The notes below the pieces were generated by a model. That model was not told where the DNA came from. It saw only the letters and a list, made by a program, of their open reading frames with translations, and did no database searches. From Pedosphaera sp. (GTDB lineage: Bacteria; Verrucomicrobiota; Verrucomicrobiia; Limisphaerales; DSYF01): DNA of 57,570 bases. Positions 1-9,402 of this stretch are shown one piece after another. How positions within the stretch are numbered: the stretch's first letter is position 1; each line of letters starts with the position of its first letter. The stretch spans positions 1 through 57,570 of the forward strand of contig JAFMIZ010000006.1 in NCBI GenBank assembly GCA_017853715.1, read 5' to 3'. The translations under genes were made by a program, and so were the position numbers.

Positions 1-1784
1 TCGGGGGTGTTCTTGCCCATGTAGAAGGTCAGGATGTTCGAGACATCGTGCTTGGGGGCGTATTCCACCTTGCTCAACTTCATTCCCTTGCCGATGAATT
101 GCGCGAACTCCTTGGGGCTGATTTCACCCAGACCTTTGAAGCGCGTGATCTCGCAGCTCCTGCCCAGCTTGGCGCTCGCCGTGTCGCGCTCCGCTTCGCT
201 GTAGCAGTAAATCGTCTCCTGCTTATTGCGCACGCGGAACAGCGGCGTTTCCAGCACGTAGAGATGGCCGTTGTGGACCAGTTGCTCGAAGAACTTGAAG
301 AAATAGGTGATGAGCAGATTGCGGATGTGCAGGCCGTCCACGTCGGCGTCGGTGGCCAGAATCACCTTCTCGTAGCGCAGCTTCTCGATGTTGTCCTCGA
401 TGTCGAGGGCGCACATGAGGTTATACATCTCGTCGTTCTTGTAGACGATGTCACGTTTGAGGTCCCAAACGTTGAGCGGCTTGCCCTTGAGCGTGAACAC
501 CGCCTGTGAATTAACATCGCGGCAGCTCGTGATGGAGCCGGCGGCGGATTGACCTTCGCAGATGAAGATCATGGATTCCTTCTCACGACCCTTGGCGGTG
601 TTGTAGTGGTTCTTGCAATCCTTGAGCTGCGGGATGCGGAGCGTGACAGCCCTGGCGCGTTCGCGTGCGAGCTTCTTCACGTCCTGCAATTCCTTCCGCA
701 GCGCCTTGGTATCCTCGACCTTCGCCAGAATCTGGTCAGCCACCTGTTTGTTACGGCTGAAGAACAGGAGCAGTTCCTCGCGCACTTTGTTGACCAGTTC
801 GGTGCGGATTTCCGTGTTGCCCAGCTTGTTTTTGGTCTGGGATTCAAATAGCGGATCCTTCAGACGGATCGCCACCGCGCCCACCATGCATTCACGGACA
901 TCGTCGCCGTCGTAGCTTTTCTTAGCGTGCTCGTTGACCGCCTTCAGCAGGCCCTCGCGGAAGGCGCTCAGGTGGGTGCCGCCGTCGCTGGTGTACTGAC
1001 CGTTGACAAAGGAATAAAACGACTCGCCGTAACGGCTATTCGTATGCGTGAAGCAGAACTCCAACGTCTTGCCCGTGTAGTGCAGCGGGGGATAGATGGG
1101 GTCCGACCCGTCACTCTCCAAGTCTTCCATCACCAGATCCATCAGGCCGTGGCGCGAGACGAACTCCTTGCCGTTGAAGATCAGGCGCAGGCCGCTGTTC
1201 AGATAACTGTAATGTCGCAGGCGGCGTTCGATGAACTCCGGCTTGAACGCGCTGTCCTTGAAGATGGTCGGGTCCGGCTCGAAAGAGATGAACGTGCCGT
1301 TGGGCTCCTTGGTCTTGCCTTCGTCCTTCTTCTTCAGCTTGCCCTTGCTGAACTGGGCCTCGACGTATTCGCCATCACGATGACTGCGGACGATGAATTC
1401 CCTGGAGAGCGCGTTGACGGCCTTGGTGCCGACGCCGTTGAGGCCGACGCTGAACTGGAACACGTCGTCATTGTATTTCGCGCCGGTGTTGATCTGGCTG
1501 ACGCACTCGACGACCTTGCCCAGCGGGATGCCGCGGCCAAAATCGCGGACGCAGACGCAATTGTCCTCCACGCTGATCTCGACGTGCTTGCCGTGGCCCA
1601 TGATAAATTCATCGATGGCGTTATCGATGACCTCCTTGAGCAGGATATAGCAACCGTCGTCGTAATGCGCGCCGGTGCCGATGCGCCCGATATACATGCC
1701 GGTGCGCAGGCGGATGTGCTCGATGCTGGAGAGGGTCTTGACCTTGCTCTCGTCGTAATTGTGTTTCGTCTTTTCGTCAGCCAT
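1..1784 (-). CDS. parE: DNA topoisomerase IV subunit B (ParE), 3' end outside window
   Basis: ATP-driven subunit of the type II topoisomerase that decatenates chromosomes. The frame is open from ATG at 1784 to the window edge, which is why the ORF track misses it. About 594 residues are visible. The GHKL ATPase motifs are EVIDNAIDEF (about 51-60), DFGRGIPLGK (81-90) and VGLNGVGTKAVNAL (113-126). The Toprim part has a CEGQSAAGS motif (E410) and TDADVDG near 478. The opening residues and the GIPLGKV / VNSQAVF wording resemble Bacteroidetes and Chlamydiae ParE more than GyrB. The last visible residues (FYMGKNTPE) match the very end of the family, so probably only a few residues are missing. The usual acidic residue in EGDSAxGS is Gln here. 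Its partner parA is probably downstream, beyond the edge. Confidence 0.9.
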   Translation of the reverse strand, partial: MADEKTKHNYDESKVKTLSSIEHIRLRTGMYIGRIGTGAHYDDGCYILLKEVIDNAIDEFIMGHGKHVEISVEDNCVCVRDFGRGIPLGKVVECVSQINTGAKYNDDVFQFSVGLNGVGTKAVNALSREFIVRSHRDGEYVEAQFSKGKLKKKDEGKTKEPNGTFISFEPDPTIFKDSAFKPEFIERRLRHYSYLNSGLRLIFNGKEFVSRHGLMDLVMEDLESDGSDPIYPPLHYTGKTLEFCFTHTNSRYGESFYSFVNGQYTSDGGTHLSAFREGLLKAVNEHAKKSYDGDDVRECMVGAVAIRLKDPLFESQTKNKLGNTEIRTELVNKVREELLLFFSRNKQVADQILAKVEDTKALRKELQDVKKLARERARAVTLRIPQLKDCKNHYNTAKGREKESMIFICEGQSAAGSITSCRDVNSQAVFTLKGKPLNVWDLKRDIVYKNDEMYNLMCALDIEDNIEKLRYEKVILATDADVDGLHIRNLLITYFFKFFEQLVHNGHLYVLETPLFRVRNKQETIYCYSEAERDTASAKLGRSCEITRFKGLGEISPKEFAQFIGKGMKLSKVEYAPKHDVSNILTFYMGKNTP

Positions 1785-1873
1785 TTGCGTGCGGGGAAAA
1801 TGGGAGAAATGCGGCGCAATGCAAACTGGAAAAGTGAATCGCCATCGAGAGACCGCTTCGCCATGCTCGCCGG

Positions 1874-2245
1874 GTGAACTCCACCTTCCTCATCGCCTTC
1901 CTCATCGCGGATATAATCATCGTGTCCCTCATCCTGACACGGGTGTTTGGGCAGGTCTCCGAAGCGCGGGCGCGCGAGTTGGTGCAGCGCGGGGCGCTGC
2001 TGCTCGATGTGCGCACGCCGGAGGAATTCCGGTCCGGCCACCTGCGCGGCGCGGTCAATGTGCCGTATCAGGAAGTCGGGCAACGGATTGTATCGCTGGC
2101 ACCGGACAAGTCATCGCCGGTGCTGGTGTATTGCCTGAGCGGCGGACGCAGCGGCATCGCCAAGAGCAACCTCCGCCGACTGGGCTACGCGGAGGCGCAC
2201 AATTTGGGTTCACTCAAGCGCGCACGGAAGATTGTGGAGGGGTAA
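1874..2245 (+). CDS. Membrane-anchored rhodanese-domain protein
   Basis: Small sulfurtransferase-fold protein of 123 residues. Residues 4-26 form a hydrophobic N-terminal anchor (FLIAFLIADIIIVSLILTRV), and a single rhodanese domain follows with LLLDVRTPEEF and the active-site loop CLSGGRSG, whose Cys is present. It probably transfers sulfane sulfur at the inner membrane, but the partner is unknown. The start is GTG at 1874, which gives the hydrophobic segment at the extreme N-terminus. The gene is divergent from parE, with about 90 bases between the starts. Confidence 0.8.
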   Translation: MNSTFLIAFLIADIIIVSLILTRVFGQVSEARARELVQRGALLLDVRTPEEFRSGHLRGAVNVPYQEVGQRIVSLAPDKSSPVLVYCLSGGRSGIAKSNLRRLGYAEAHNLGSLKRARKIVEG

Positions 2246-2300
2246 CCAAAGCGGTCCCGTGCGCAGGGGGGCGAGGGGGCAAAGTATTCGCGGATCAGGT

Positions 2301-2425
2301 TTCCGGCGTCTCGCCGGAAGCTGTCAAGACAGCGCCCTCTCCCACCCCATCCCGTTTGGCAGGGACACAGGCTCGAACGCAATCCGGCGGGACGCCGAAT
2401 TGAACCGGCCAGAGGCCGGCGCCAC
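2301..2425. repeat. Cluster of GC-rich palindromes (dispersed repeat)
   Basis: The gap between two convergent genes holds three inverted repeats: TTCCGGCG-TCT-CGCCGGAA at 2301-2319, GCTGTC-AA-GACAGC at 2320-2333, and CCGGCC-AGA-GGCCGG at 2405-2419. The stretch around 2385-2425 (CCGGCGGGACGCCG, ending in GCCACC) closely matches a segment inside the U32 gene at 35387-35433. That match marks it as a copy of a genome-wide element rather than a plain terminator. Confidence 0.6.
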
Positions 2426-2426
2426 C

Positions 2427-3917
2427 CTAAGCGAACTTCTCGCGCAGGCTGGCCAGATGCGCGGCACTATTCGTGGGTGCGCCGGTGGCCAGCTTCATCA
2501 ACGGCTGCGGATGATGGCGCATGCCGTGACGATGCACTTTCTCGCGCAACCAAGCCAGCAGTGTCGAATACTTTCCTTCGGCCAGTTCGGCATTCAGTGT
2601 CGGGTTATCTGATGCCGCCCTCCGCATGAGTTGAGCCGCGTTCAAATTGCCAAGCGTGTAAGTAGGGAAATAGCCGAGCAACCCGATGCTCCAATGGATG
2701 TCCTGCAAGCAGCCATCGGCATCCTTGGTGACTTTCAGGCCGAACATCCTCTCGAATTGCTCGTTCCAATAGGCGGGCACGTCGGCGACGTGGAGCTGGC
2801 GTTCAAGCAATTTCATCTCGACCTCGAAGCGCAGGATGATGTGCAGGTCATAGGTGACCTGGTCGGCCTCGACGCGGATGAAGGAGGGGGCAACGTGATT
2901 GACGGCCGCGTGAATCTGCCCGGGCGCGAGCCGGAGCAAACTGGGAAAATGGCGGCACGCGCGCGGATGCCAGTGGCGCCAGAAATCGAGGCTGCGGCCC
3001 ACGTGATTCTCCCAAAGGCGCGATTGGGATTCGTGAATACCCAGCGAGATGGCGTTGCCGAGTGGGGTGCCGTAATGCTCCGGCGGCAATCCCTGATCGT
3101 AGAGGCCGTGACCCGCCTCGTGCATGACACCGTAGAGCGACACGGTGAAGTCCTCCTCGCTGTAACGCGTCGTCAGGCGGCAATCGTTCGGCCCCAGCCC
3201 GGTGCAGAAGGGATGCGTGGTGGTGTCAATGCGGCCAGATTCAAAGTTGAAACCGATCGCCTCCGCAACCTCCCGATTGAAGGCCTGTTGCGCGGCGATG
3301 GGGTAATGTCCATTCAACAGCGAGCGAGGCGCCGCCTTGGAACGTTCCACCGCCGGCCCGAGGATGGAGGCGATCTCAGGTCGCAACGCGGCGAACAACA
3401 CACGCAAGTCCTCCGCGCGGGCGCCGGGTTCGTATTCATCGAGGTGGGCGTTGTAGGGCGAACCGGTGTGGCCCCAGAGGTCGGCGAACTGCAGTTGCAG
3501 GTCGAGCAGCTTTTGCCAATGCGGTTTGAACAGCTTGAACTTGGACTCCTGTCGAGCCTCGCCCCACGCCTCCCGGGCGTGTGAGCGGAGACGTTGAAAC
3601 TTCTCGACCAGGCGCGCGGGAATCCTGGTCTTGCGATCGTAACTGCGCCGCCACTCGCGCACGTTGGCGGCCTCGTCGGAGTCGGGCGCAAAGCCGTGCT
3701 GCTCACATTCCGAAATCAAGTCGCCCACCAGACCGGCGGTGAACAGCCGATGGGCGCGGCCGCTGAGGTAAGCCATCTGTTCCGCGCGATGTGCCAATGC
3801 CTTCGGCGGGAGATACGTTTCCTCATCCCAAGAGAGGATGCTGCCGGTGCTGTCGAGAAGGGCGATCTCGCGGGCGCGCTTCAGCAATTTGCGATAGGCA
3901 GGAAACGTCGCACTCAT
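2427..3917 (-). CDS. M32 metallocarboxypeptidase (carboxypeptidase Taq family)
   Basis: Zinc carboxypeptidase of 496 residues, the usual family length, which removes C-terminal residues from peptides in the cytoplasm. All four M32 signatures are present: HPF in DTTTHPF (about 231-237), D-x-R-x-T in NDCRLTTRY (244-252), the zinc motif HEAGH (266-270) and HESQS (295-299). There is no signal peptide. The start is ATG at 3917. The gene is transcribed alone and is convergent with the rhodanese gene. Confidence 0.93.
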   Translation of the reverse strand: MSATFPAYRKLLKRAREIALLDSTGSILSWDEETYLPPKALAHRAEQMAYLSGRAHRLFTAGLVGDLISECEQHGFAPDSDEAANVREWRRSYDRKTRIPARLVEKFQRLRSHAREAWGEARQESKFKLFKPHWQKLLDLQLQFADLWGHTGSPYNAHLDEYEPGARAEDLRVLFAALRPEIASILGPAVERSKAAPRSLLNGHYPIAAQQAFNREVAEAIGFNFESGRIDTTTHPFCTGLGPNDCRLTTRYSEEDFTVSLYGVMHEAGHGLYDQGLPPEHYGTPLGNAISLGIHESQSRLWENHVGRSLDFWRHWHPRACRHFPSLLRLAPGQIHAAVNHVAPSFIRVEADQVTYDLHIILRFEVEMKLLERQLHVADVPAYWNEQFERMFGLKVTKDADGCLQDIHWSIGLLGYFPTYTLGNLNAAQLMRRAASDNPTLNAELAEGKYSTLLAWLREKVHRHGMRHHPQPLMKLATGAPTNSAAHLASLREKFA

Positions 3918-4061
3918 GCGGGGAATGTGCGGGCCGGCGGCGGAGGTGTCGAACTCATTTGAGAACAGGGTTTCGGGACCCGTTCCGGGTCAAAGTCACT
4001 TCACACCTTCGTCACCACTTTTTAACTTTCGTCGCGGGGCGGTTTACGTCAGGCTTGGGCC

Positions 4062-4466
4062 ATGGCAGAAGTTGCAGAATTCGTCAACCACGGGGCAGCG
4101 ACCATCACGCCCTCGGTGGTCGAGCAAGTGGTGCGGCATTTGCCGCATTGGAAGCTGGAGTTTTCCCAGATCAACGCGCCCCAATTCCCCCATTTGGTGG
4201 ACCAGCTGGAGTTTCTGGCCAACGCGGTGGAAGACGCGGCGGATGGCACCTATAAGAACCTGCCTTTCTACGCCATGGCGCACGCGACCTTTGCGCTGAT
4301 CTACGCGCACAAGAAATTCGGCATCATCCCCGACAGCCTGATGGATTTCGGGAAGGCGGATGACTCGGTGGTGGTGAGGGCCGCTCTGATCCAGAACCAA
4401 AAAGCGTTCGAACTTTACGCGGCGGTTCAGGGCGAGGATTGGTCCAAGGTGACCAGCAGGCCCTGA
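4062..4466 (+). CDS. Small helical protein, YkvA/DUF1232-like
   Basis: A 134-residue protein of unknown function. Residues about 70-125 (FALIYAHKKFGIIPDSLMDFGKADDS) resemble the YkvA/DUF1232 core, where a hydrophobic helix is followed by an IPDxxxxxGxxDD turn. The hydrophobic helix here is short, so it is unclear whether it spans the membrane. The gene stands alone between two minus-strand genes. The family match is from memory of the motif only and is tentative. Confidence 0.6.
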   Translation: MAEVAEFVNHGAATITPSVVEQVVRHLPHWKLEFSQINAPQFPHLVDQLEFLANAVEDAADGTYKNLPFYAMAHATFALIYAHKKFGIIPDSLMDFGKADDSVVVRAALIQNQKAFELYAAVQGEDWSKVTSRP

Positions 4467-4479
4467 CGGATACTGGGTG

Positions 4480-4498
4480 GCCCTGCAAGGGCGAGGCC
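4480..4498. repeat. Short hairpin between convergent genes
   Basis: GCCCT-GCA-AGGGC (4480-4492) lies inside a wider GGCC...GGCC inverted pair, in the 35-base gap between the YkvA-like gene and the AsmA-like gene. It could act as a bidirectional terminator, although it has no T run. It could also be a fragment of the dispersed repeat family. Confidence 0.3.
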
Positions 4499-4501
4499 AA
4501 C

Positions 4502-7500
4502 CTACTCTTCAGCAGGCTGGCCAGAATCTTCAGGTCCAGGCGGAAGCGCGGGGGCGTTGGTGGCTCCGGGGCCTGCCGACATCACTTCCGGCAGGGCATA
4601 CGGCACCAGCGGGTCAGGCAACATTTCGTAATCGGTCCCAGGCTTATCACCAAACATCCCCCCCACGGATTGCAATGGGGCGACCACCAGGCGCGGGACC
4701 AGGTAGACCGGCTCGGGCTTCGGATCCGCCAGCGTGCCGGTGACCTTGTACTTGAACAGCTTGCTGACCGGCCAGAGGGCAGTGCTCAGCAACCGGCCGA
4801 CGCCCCAAGTGTCCCGTAACAATTCCGCCTCCACGCGCGCGTTGACCCTCGTCTCAAAGTCCACCGACCCCTCGTAAAGCAACCGCATGCCGGAGGCGCG
4901 GATGTCCAAGTCGCCGGTCTGAATGACGCTGTTGGTGATGATGAACGTCCCTCCTGCCGCGCTGGCGCGGCTGTTGCCGATGCCCGGCACCACCGTATTC
5001 ATCACCGTGGACATCACCCCGAACACGGGCGTGTTCCAAATCAAACCATCCCGCAATTGTGCCTGCCCGCGCCCCTGCCAGGAGTTGAGGTCGTTGGCGT
5101 TGGCATCGGTGACCAAGAGCTGTCCGCTGAGGGAACCTTCAAGCTGATTGGTCGGGGAATGCAAATCGGACATCAACGCGTGCAGGTCCGCGTTGGTGAC
5201 GTTCATCAAGAAGCAAAACGGCGTCGAGCCGCGGTGACGGACATCGAACCAGGCAAAGCCGTTGGCCGCACCGCCGTAGAAGGACATTGCCATATTGGTC
5301 AGCGTGACGGTCTCGTGAGCCCAACTCACCTTGCCGGTGATTTCGGGCACGCGAAACCTCATCCAGTGAAACGGGCCGCCCTTCAACACTTCAAAGTGCA
5401 AATCCGCGCCCTGCTCGCCTTTCAAGGGAATCACTCCGTAAACGCGCGCCTCGGGCGGCTTCAAAAATTGATACGGGGCGACGGCCTCAGCGGTCTTCGG
5501 CCCGATGATGCGCGCGATCGCCATGGGGTCCGTCGTGGAATAGCCATTGGTCAGATAGGCGCGGTGGGCGCGAAAATCAAATGCCAGCGCCTCCGCCGTC
5601 GCAATGCCGTCCTCACGTTCCACCCGCGGGTTGAGGACACGCAGCAAATGATTGGAGTAAACCAGTGTGGCGTTGAGCGCGCTGACGGATTGCTCGCGAT
5701 AGGTGAAGTTTGTCCACGCCAAATCAGCGCGAACCGAAATGCGGTCCAGCTCATACCAGTTGCCCCGCAGCTGGGCGTCAAGCCACGGCGCGTTGCTGGC
5801 CTGCAAATGGTCCAAGCCGTGATGGCCTTCGCCTTTGAACTTGATGGGCAGCACACGCGGATCAAGCCGGCCACGCAGGTTGACGGAAAAATTGTGGCTG
5901 ATCTCGTCGGAGCGCAGGTTGGCGCGCACGGTTCCTTCGGGGCGACGCACAATCAGGTCCGGCAACCGCCAGACGCGGTTGGTGTAATTGAGAGGAGTCC
6001 CAAGCGACGTCATGCTGACACCGCGAAAGCTTAGATTCGTCACGGCGACGTTGCCCGCCAGCTTGATGCCGGGCTGGACTTCGTTGCGCCAGTCGGGTGC
6101 GCGGTTGGTCCACGCGGGCAAAACGAGCTCTCCCTGGACATCCACAGAGGGTGGACTCGCCCAATGAAAGTCCCGCAGCCACTTACGGCTCTTTTCCGTC
6201 AGCAACGGCTCAAAGCGATGGAAGTCCAACGCGGCGGCGAGATCGAATTGCAGGCGGCGCGACAACACGTCCAAGGCCGCCGTAGCAGCGGCTTGACCGC
6301 CAGCCAGGTGACCGCTCACATCATGCACTTGCAGCCAGGGCGCCTCCCAATCGGCACGGATCCGGAGATCTTCTGCCTGCAAGCCGCGCGCACTCACGTT
6401 TGTGGCGGCAGCAGACACGGTGAGGGCGCAGGGCGAAAGATGATTCCAGATGCCCAGCGCAGGATCATTCATGGCCAGCGGTTCGATGGGGGGGCGTTGC
6501 ATCACATCCAAATGCAGCCGGTCCGCACTGAGCCAGCGATTTGAGACGGCCCCAGCCTTGATGCTGGCCTCTGCCAGACGCGGGAGCCACCCATTCGTTC
6601 CGTGCGTCCACTTCAGTTCCACCGATACCTCCTGCGCGGCAGTCCACGGTCCGGTCACACTGGTCGCCGCCAGTGAGCCGCCACATTGGATTTCGTTGGT
6701 GGTGGTCCGCGTGCCGCCGAAGCGCAGCTGCAGTCCATCAACACACGCCCAACGGGTTTCAACGTGCGCGGCGTCGAGGTCAACCTCGGCAGACAGACCC
6801 TGCACGAACACCGCCTCATCCAAACGCGCGGTGAGTTTGGCTTGCTGAAAACTTCCCCACGGCGTCTCCGCATCCGGAGCCACCACCGTGAATACGCCTA
6901 CAAAACTCGTGGGGTCAGCCGCGTCGCCGCTGAACGTGAGTCGGAACCCGGGATGCTCATGAAAACGCACCCGACACAGTTGAGCATGCACCCGTTGCAA
7001 GCGGGCCGTTGCGGCATCCGGCGGACCTTTCGGGCCTTTGAACAAGTCACGCAAGCGGCTGGCATTGGTGACCTGACCTGTCACGGAAAACTTTGCGTCC
7101 CGATAACCCGCATCCAACCGGTCGAGCATCCACTGGTCACCCGGCAAAAAACGAACCGTCGCCATCAAATTGGTGATGGCCATCGTGGAGGACGGCAGGT
7201 GATTGGTGTCGAAACGCCAGACCAGAGCGCCGTCATGCAGGGTGACGGACCGCACGTCGGCAGTGAACCGGAGCAGCGAGGCGTAACTTATCTCCAGGTC
7301 CGCCGACTTGGCGGAGATGACCGGAGCGGCGGCATTGGCGGACCCGACGATACGCACATTGTCCGCCACAATTCCCCGGTGTCCGCGCAAGCGGAGGCGC
7401 GTGAATTCCAAATCCACGCCGCGCTTCTGCAGGCTCGCAAGCAAAGGCCGCTTCATGAAGTCGGGCAGCCCGATCTGGTTCAAGTAAGCGCACGCGAAAA

Positions 7501-7606
7501 CGGTGAGGAAGAGGACAACCCAAACCGCGAGCCGGCAGCGACGGGACCAGAGCCGCAGCTGCTGCCATTTTGAGGGATGCGTCTTGCGGGAAGGTTCAGC
7601 GCTCAC
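4502..7606 (-). CDS. Large AsmA/TamB-like envelope protein
   Basis: 1034-residue protein with one N-terminal membrane helix (about 28-45, VWVVLFLTVFACAYL). A long periplasmic region follows, made of beta-rich repeats typical of AsmA-like proteins. The first segment (FMKRPLLASLQKRGVDLEFTRLRLR) matches the AsmA start. The region at about 780-960, including the GRGQAQLRDG and GTFIITNSVIQTGDLDIRASG segments, matches the AsmA C-terminal domain. Proteins of this superfamily are thought to bridge the periplasm and carry lipid toward the outer membrane. It overlaps the DUF4340 gene by 11 bases, so the two are probably translationally coupled. This links it to the Gld-like transporter module upstream. 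The exact substrate is unknown. Confidence 0.78.
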   Translation of the reverse strand: MSAEPSRKTHPSKWQQLRLWSRRCRLAVWVVLFLTVFACAYLNQIGLPDFMKRPLLASLQKRGVDLEFTRLRLRGHRGIVADNVRIVGSANAAAPVISAKSADLEISYASLLRFTADVRSVTLHDGALVWRFDTNHLPSSTMAITNLMATVRFLPGDQWMLDRLDAGYRDAKFSVTGQVTNASRLRDLFKGPKGPPDAATARLQRVHAQLCRVRFHEHPGFRLTFSGDAADPTSFVGVFTVVAPDAETPWGSFQQAKLTARLDEAVFVQGLSAEVDLDAAHVETRWACVDGLQLRFGGTRTTTNEIQCGGSLAATSVTGPWTAAQEVSVELKWTHGTNGWLPRLAEASIKAGAVSNRWLSADRLHLDVMQRPPIEPLAMNDPALGIWNHLSPCALTVSAAATNVSARGLQAEDLRIRADWEAPWLQVHDVSGHLAGGQAAATAALDVLSRRLQFDLAAALDFHRFEPLLTEKSRKWLRDFHWASPPSVDVQGELVLPAWTNRAPDWRNEVQPGIKLAGNVAVTNLSFRGVSMTSLGTPLNYTNRVWRLPDLIVRRPEGTVRANLRSDEISHNFSVNLRGRLDPRVLPIKFKGEGHHGLDHLQASNAPWLDAQLRGNWYELDRISVRADLAWTNFTYREQSVSALNATLVYSNHLLRVLNPRVEREDGIATAEALAFDFRAHRAYLTNGYSTTDPMAIARIIGPKTAEAVAPYQFLKPPEARVYGVIPLKGEQGADLHFEVLKGGPFHWMRFRVPEITGKVSWAHETVTLTNMAMSFYGGAANGFAWFDVRHRGSTPFCFLMNVTNADLHALMSDLHSPTNQLEGSLSGQLLVTDANANDLNSWQGRGQAQLRDGLIWNTPVFGVMSTVMNTVVPGIGNSRASAAGGTFIITNSVIQTGDLDIRASGMRLLYEGSVDFETRVNARVEAELLRDTWGVGRLLSTALWPVSKLFKYKVTGTLADPKPEPVYLVPRLVVAPLQSVGGMFGDKPGTDYEMLPDPLVPYALPEVMSAGPGATNAPALPPGPEDSGQPAEE

Positions 7607-9368
7607 GGGCGGGAAGGCTCAGATACGTTTCGAGGTATTGCCACGTGACCCAGGGGAACTCCATCACCCACGTCTCCCCGTCGCGGGTGGCCAGTGCGTA
7701 AGGATACTGCGACGGCGCAACCCCTCCGAACTCGATGACCTGTTGTGTCCCATCGGTGAGCGTGACGGTCAATCTATCCGGCGACTCCTTAAAGCCATAA
7801 CGGGCACGGTCCACCGCGCCGCGATCCACCCAGCGCGACACCGACAGATCGCCCAAGCGATGAATGGCCTCATCCACTCCGAACGTGTTGATGACGCCAA
7901 ACGAACCCTCGGCCAGCGCCCACGAGTTGGTGCCTTTGCGCACAATTTCGCGCGTCCGCTGGTTGGCCTCAATGCGCACCGAGGCGACCTGAGACTCGTT
8001 GAACGCCCATACACGACGATCGCTCAGTTCGATGACGGCCGCAGGCAGGAAGTCGTAATCGACCCTGCGCACCGAGGCGACCGAGGTTTCGTCTGCGCGT
8101 TTGGCGAAGACTGCGCCGTTGGTGTCGGCACCGAAGAGGACCGTGATGCTGGCCGCGTTCGAGCCACCCAAAGTCACGGTGCATTCGCTTAATGCTGGGG
8201 CCAGCCCAAACGTCGGCAAGTCCGGCCCCGTAACCACATCCTTCACAAACTCGGTCACCTGCATCTGCGCAAGCCCGAGGATGAGTTCGTTCACGTAATT
8301 GCTGTCGGCCACAAAATCACCCGGGCGCACCCGCCACGTGCCGACCGCTTCACGGGTCAGTGTGAATTCCTCCCTGGCGCGCACGCTGATTGCGTCCGGC
8401 AAGGAGCAGAAGGAAAACAGCCGGGAGTCACGGAACTTGGCGGCCGATTCGCGCCACGGTGCGACCGCCTCCGCCGCAACCGCGAAGATGTCATCCGACC
8501 TGCCCCGGCGGGCATAGACGTAATTGGTGGCGTTGGTCACACTGTTGCCGAACTGCAGGACTGCCTGGACGTTGCTGCCCGCCGAGAAGGTCAGTTCCAG
8601 CGCAGGCGATTCGAGGCCCGAGATGTCACCGCCGACCGTGCCTTCCGGAAAAAACTGGGCGACCTCCGCCTGGGCCAAGTGCGCGAGCGATTTCTCCACG
8701 AGCTGGCGGTCCGCACGAGCCTGCAACCGCGCAAGCCGCCACTGGCGATTGGTGGGGTTGACGACCAGTTCAATGGGGCGCCCGGCTTGGTTGACGAGCA
8801 GCCGGTCGAAGCCGAGGGACTTCCAATCGAGCAAGGCCGTGTCGCGCCAGTCGCCCGAGTTGCGCGGGATGTAGTTCAGAAGATTGGTGGAGGCCAGGTG
8901 GATGCCCGGCGTGCCCACCAGCTGGACGAACACTTGATCGCCGGGGGCGGTGCGCGACCCGATCAACACCTGCCGCCGCTGGTTGCCAGCGAAAAGCATG
9001 AGCGAAATCGAGGGGGCATCGAAACCGAACTCGGCGTCGGCATTGGGGTGATCCAGCATCTCGCGCGGCGACAGATAGCCGTCGGGCTTGAGTTGAGCAA
9101 GGTAACGCAGCAGCGATTCGATGACCTGCGGGCGAACTTTTGATTCGAGCGGTTTGGACATCAGCCAGCCGCCGTCCGTGCGGTCGGCAATCATCTCCGC
9201 CGCACCCGTCACCCGCACTTGAACACGACTGACCTTGCCCGGATCGAGGCCGGGCACCACAACCAGCGGCTGGCGCACCCCACCGGCCCCGTATTTTTCC
9301 CAAGCCACAATGAATGCGGCCATCGTCAGCGCGATGGCCAGCAGAATCCATGTGCTCCTGGAATTCAT
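7596..9368 (-). CDS. DUF4340 domain protein
   Basis: 590-residue protein with an N-terminal membrane anchor (about 7-24, WILLAIALTMAAFIVAW) and a large extracytoplasmic region. That region contains repeated beta modules such as RQVLIGSRTAPGDQVFVQL and TVTLTDGTQQVIEFGG. This is the DUF4340 pattern seen next to GldG-like and ABC-2 permease genes in Bacteroidetes, Planctomycetes and Verrucomicrobia. It probably works with the ABC complex encoded just upstream. The biochemical role is not known. It starts at ATG 9368, 34 bases after the GldG-like gene, and overlaps the AsmA-like gene at its end. Confidence 0.85.
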   Translation of the reverse strand: MNSRSTWILLAIALTMAAFIVAWEKYGAGGVRQPLVVVPGLDPGKVSRVQVRVTGAAEMIADRTDGGWLMSKPLESKVRPQVIESLLRYLAQLKPDGYLSPREMLDHPNADAEFGFDAPSISLMLFAGNQRRQVLIGSRTAPGDQVFVQLVGTPGIHLASTNLLNYIPRNSGDWRDTALLDWKSLGFDRLLVNQAGRPIELVVNPTNRQWRLARLQARADRQLVEKSLAHLAQAEVAQFFPEGTVGGDISGLESPALELTFSAGSNVQAVLQFGNSVTNATNYVYARRGRSDDIFAVAAEAVAPWRESAAKFRDSRLFSFCSLPDAISVRAREEFTLTREAVGTWRVRPGDFVADSNYVNELILGLAQMQVTEFVKDVVTGPDLPTFGLAPALSECTVTLGGSNAASITVLFGADTNGAVFAKRADETSVASVRRVDYDFLPAAVIELSDRRVWAFNESQVASVRIEANQRTREIVRKGTNSWALAEGSFGVINTFGVDEAIHRLGDLSVSRWVDRGAVDRARYGFKESPDRLTVTLTDGTQQVIEFGGVAPSQYPYALATRDGETWVMEFPWVTWQYLETYLSLPARER

Positions 9369-9402
9369 GTTTCAGAAACGAACAACCGTGCGCAAGCGCC
9401 CC

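Noticed and set aside
927-1877. Long plus-strand ORF of 316 aa opposite parE
   Set aside because: It is a mirror frame of the parE coding sequence, with no recognisable domains and a composition typical of antisense frames in GC-rich DNA.
2631-3584. 317 aa plus-strand ORF
   Set aside because: Antisense shadow of the M32 carboxypeptidase, which has all family motifs on the other strand.
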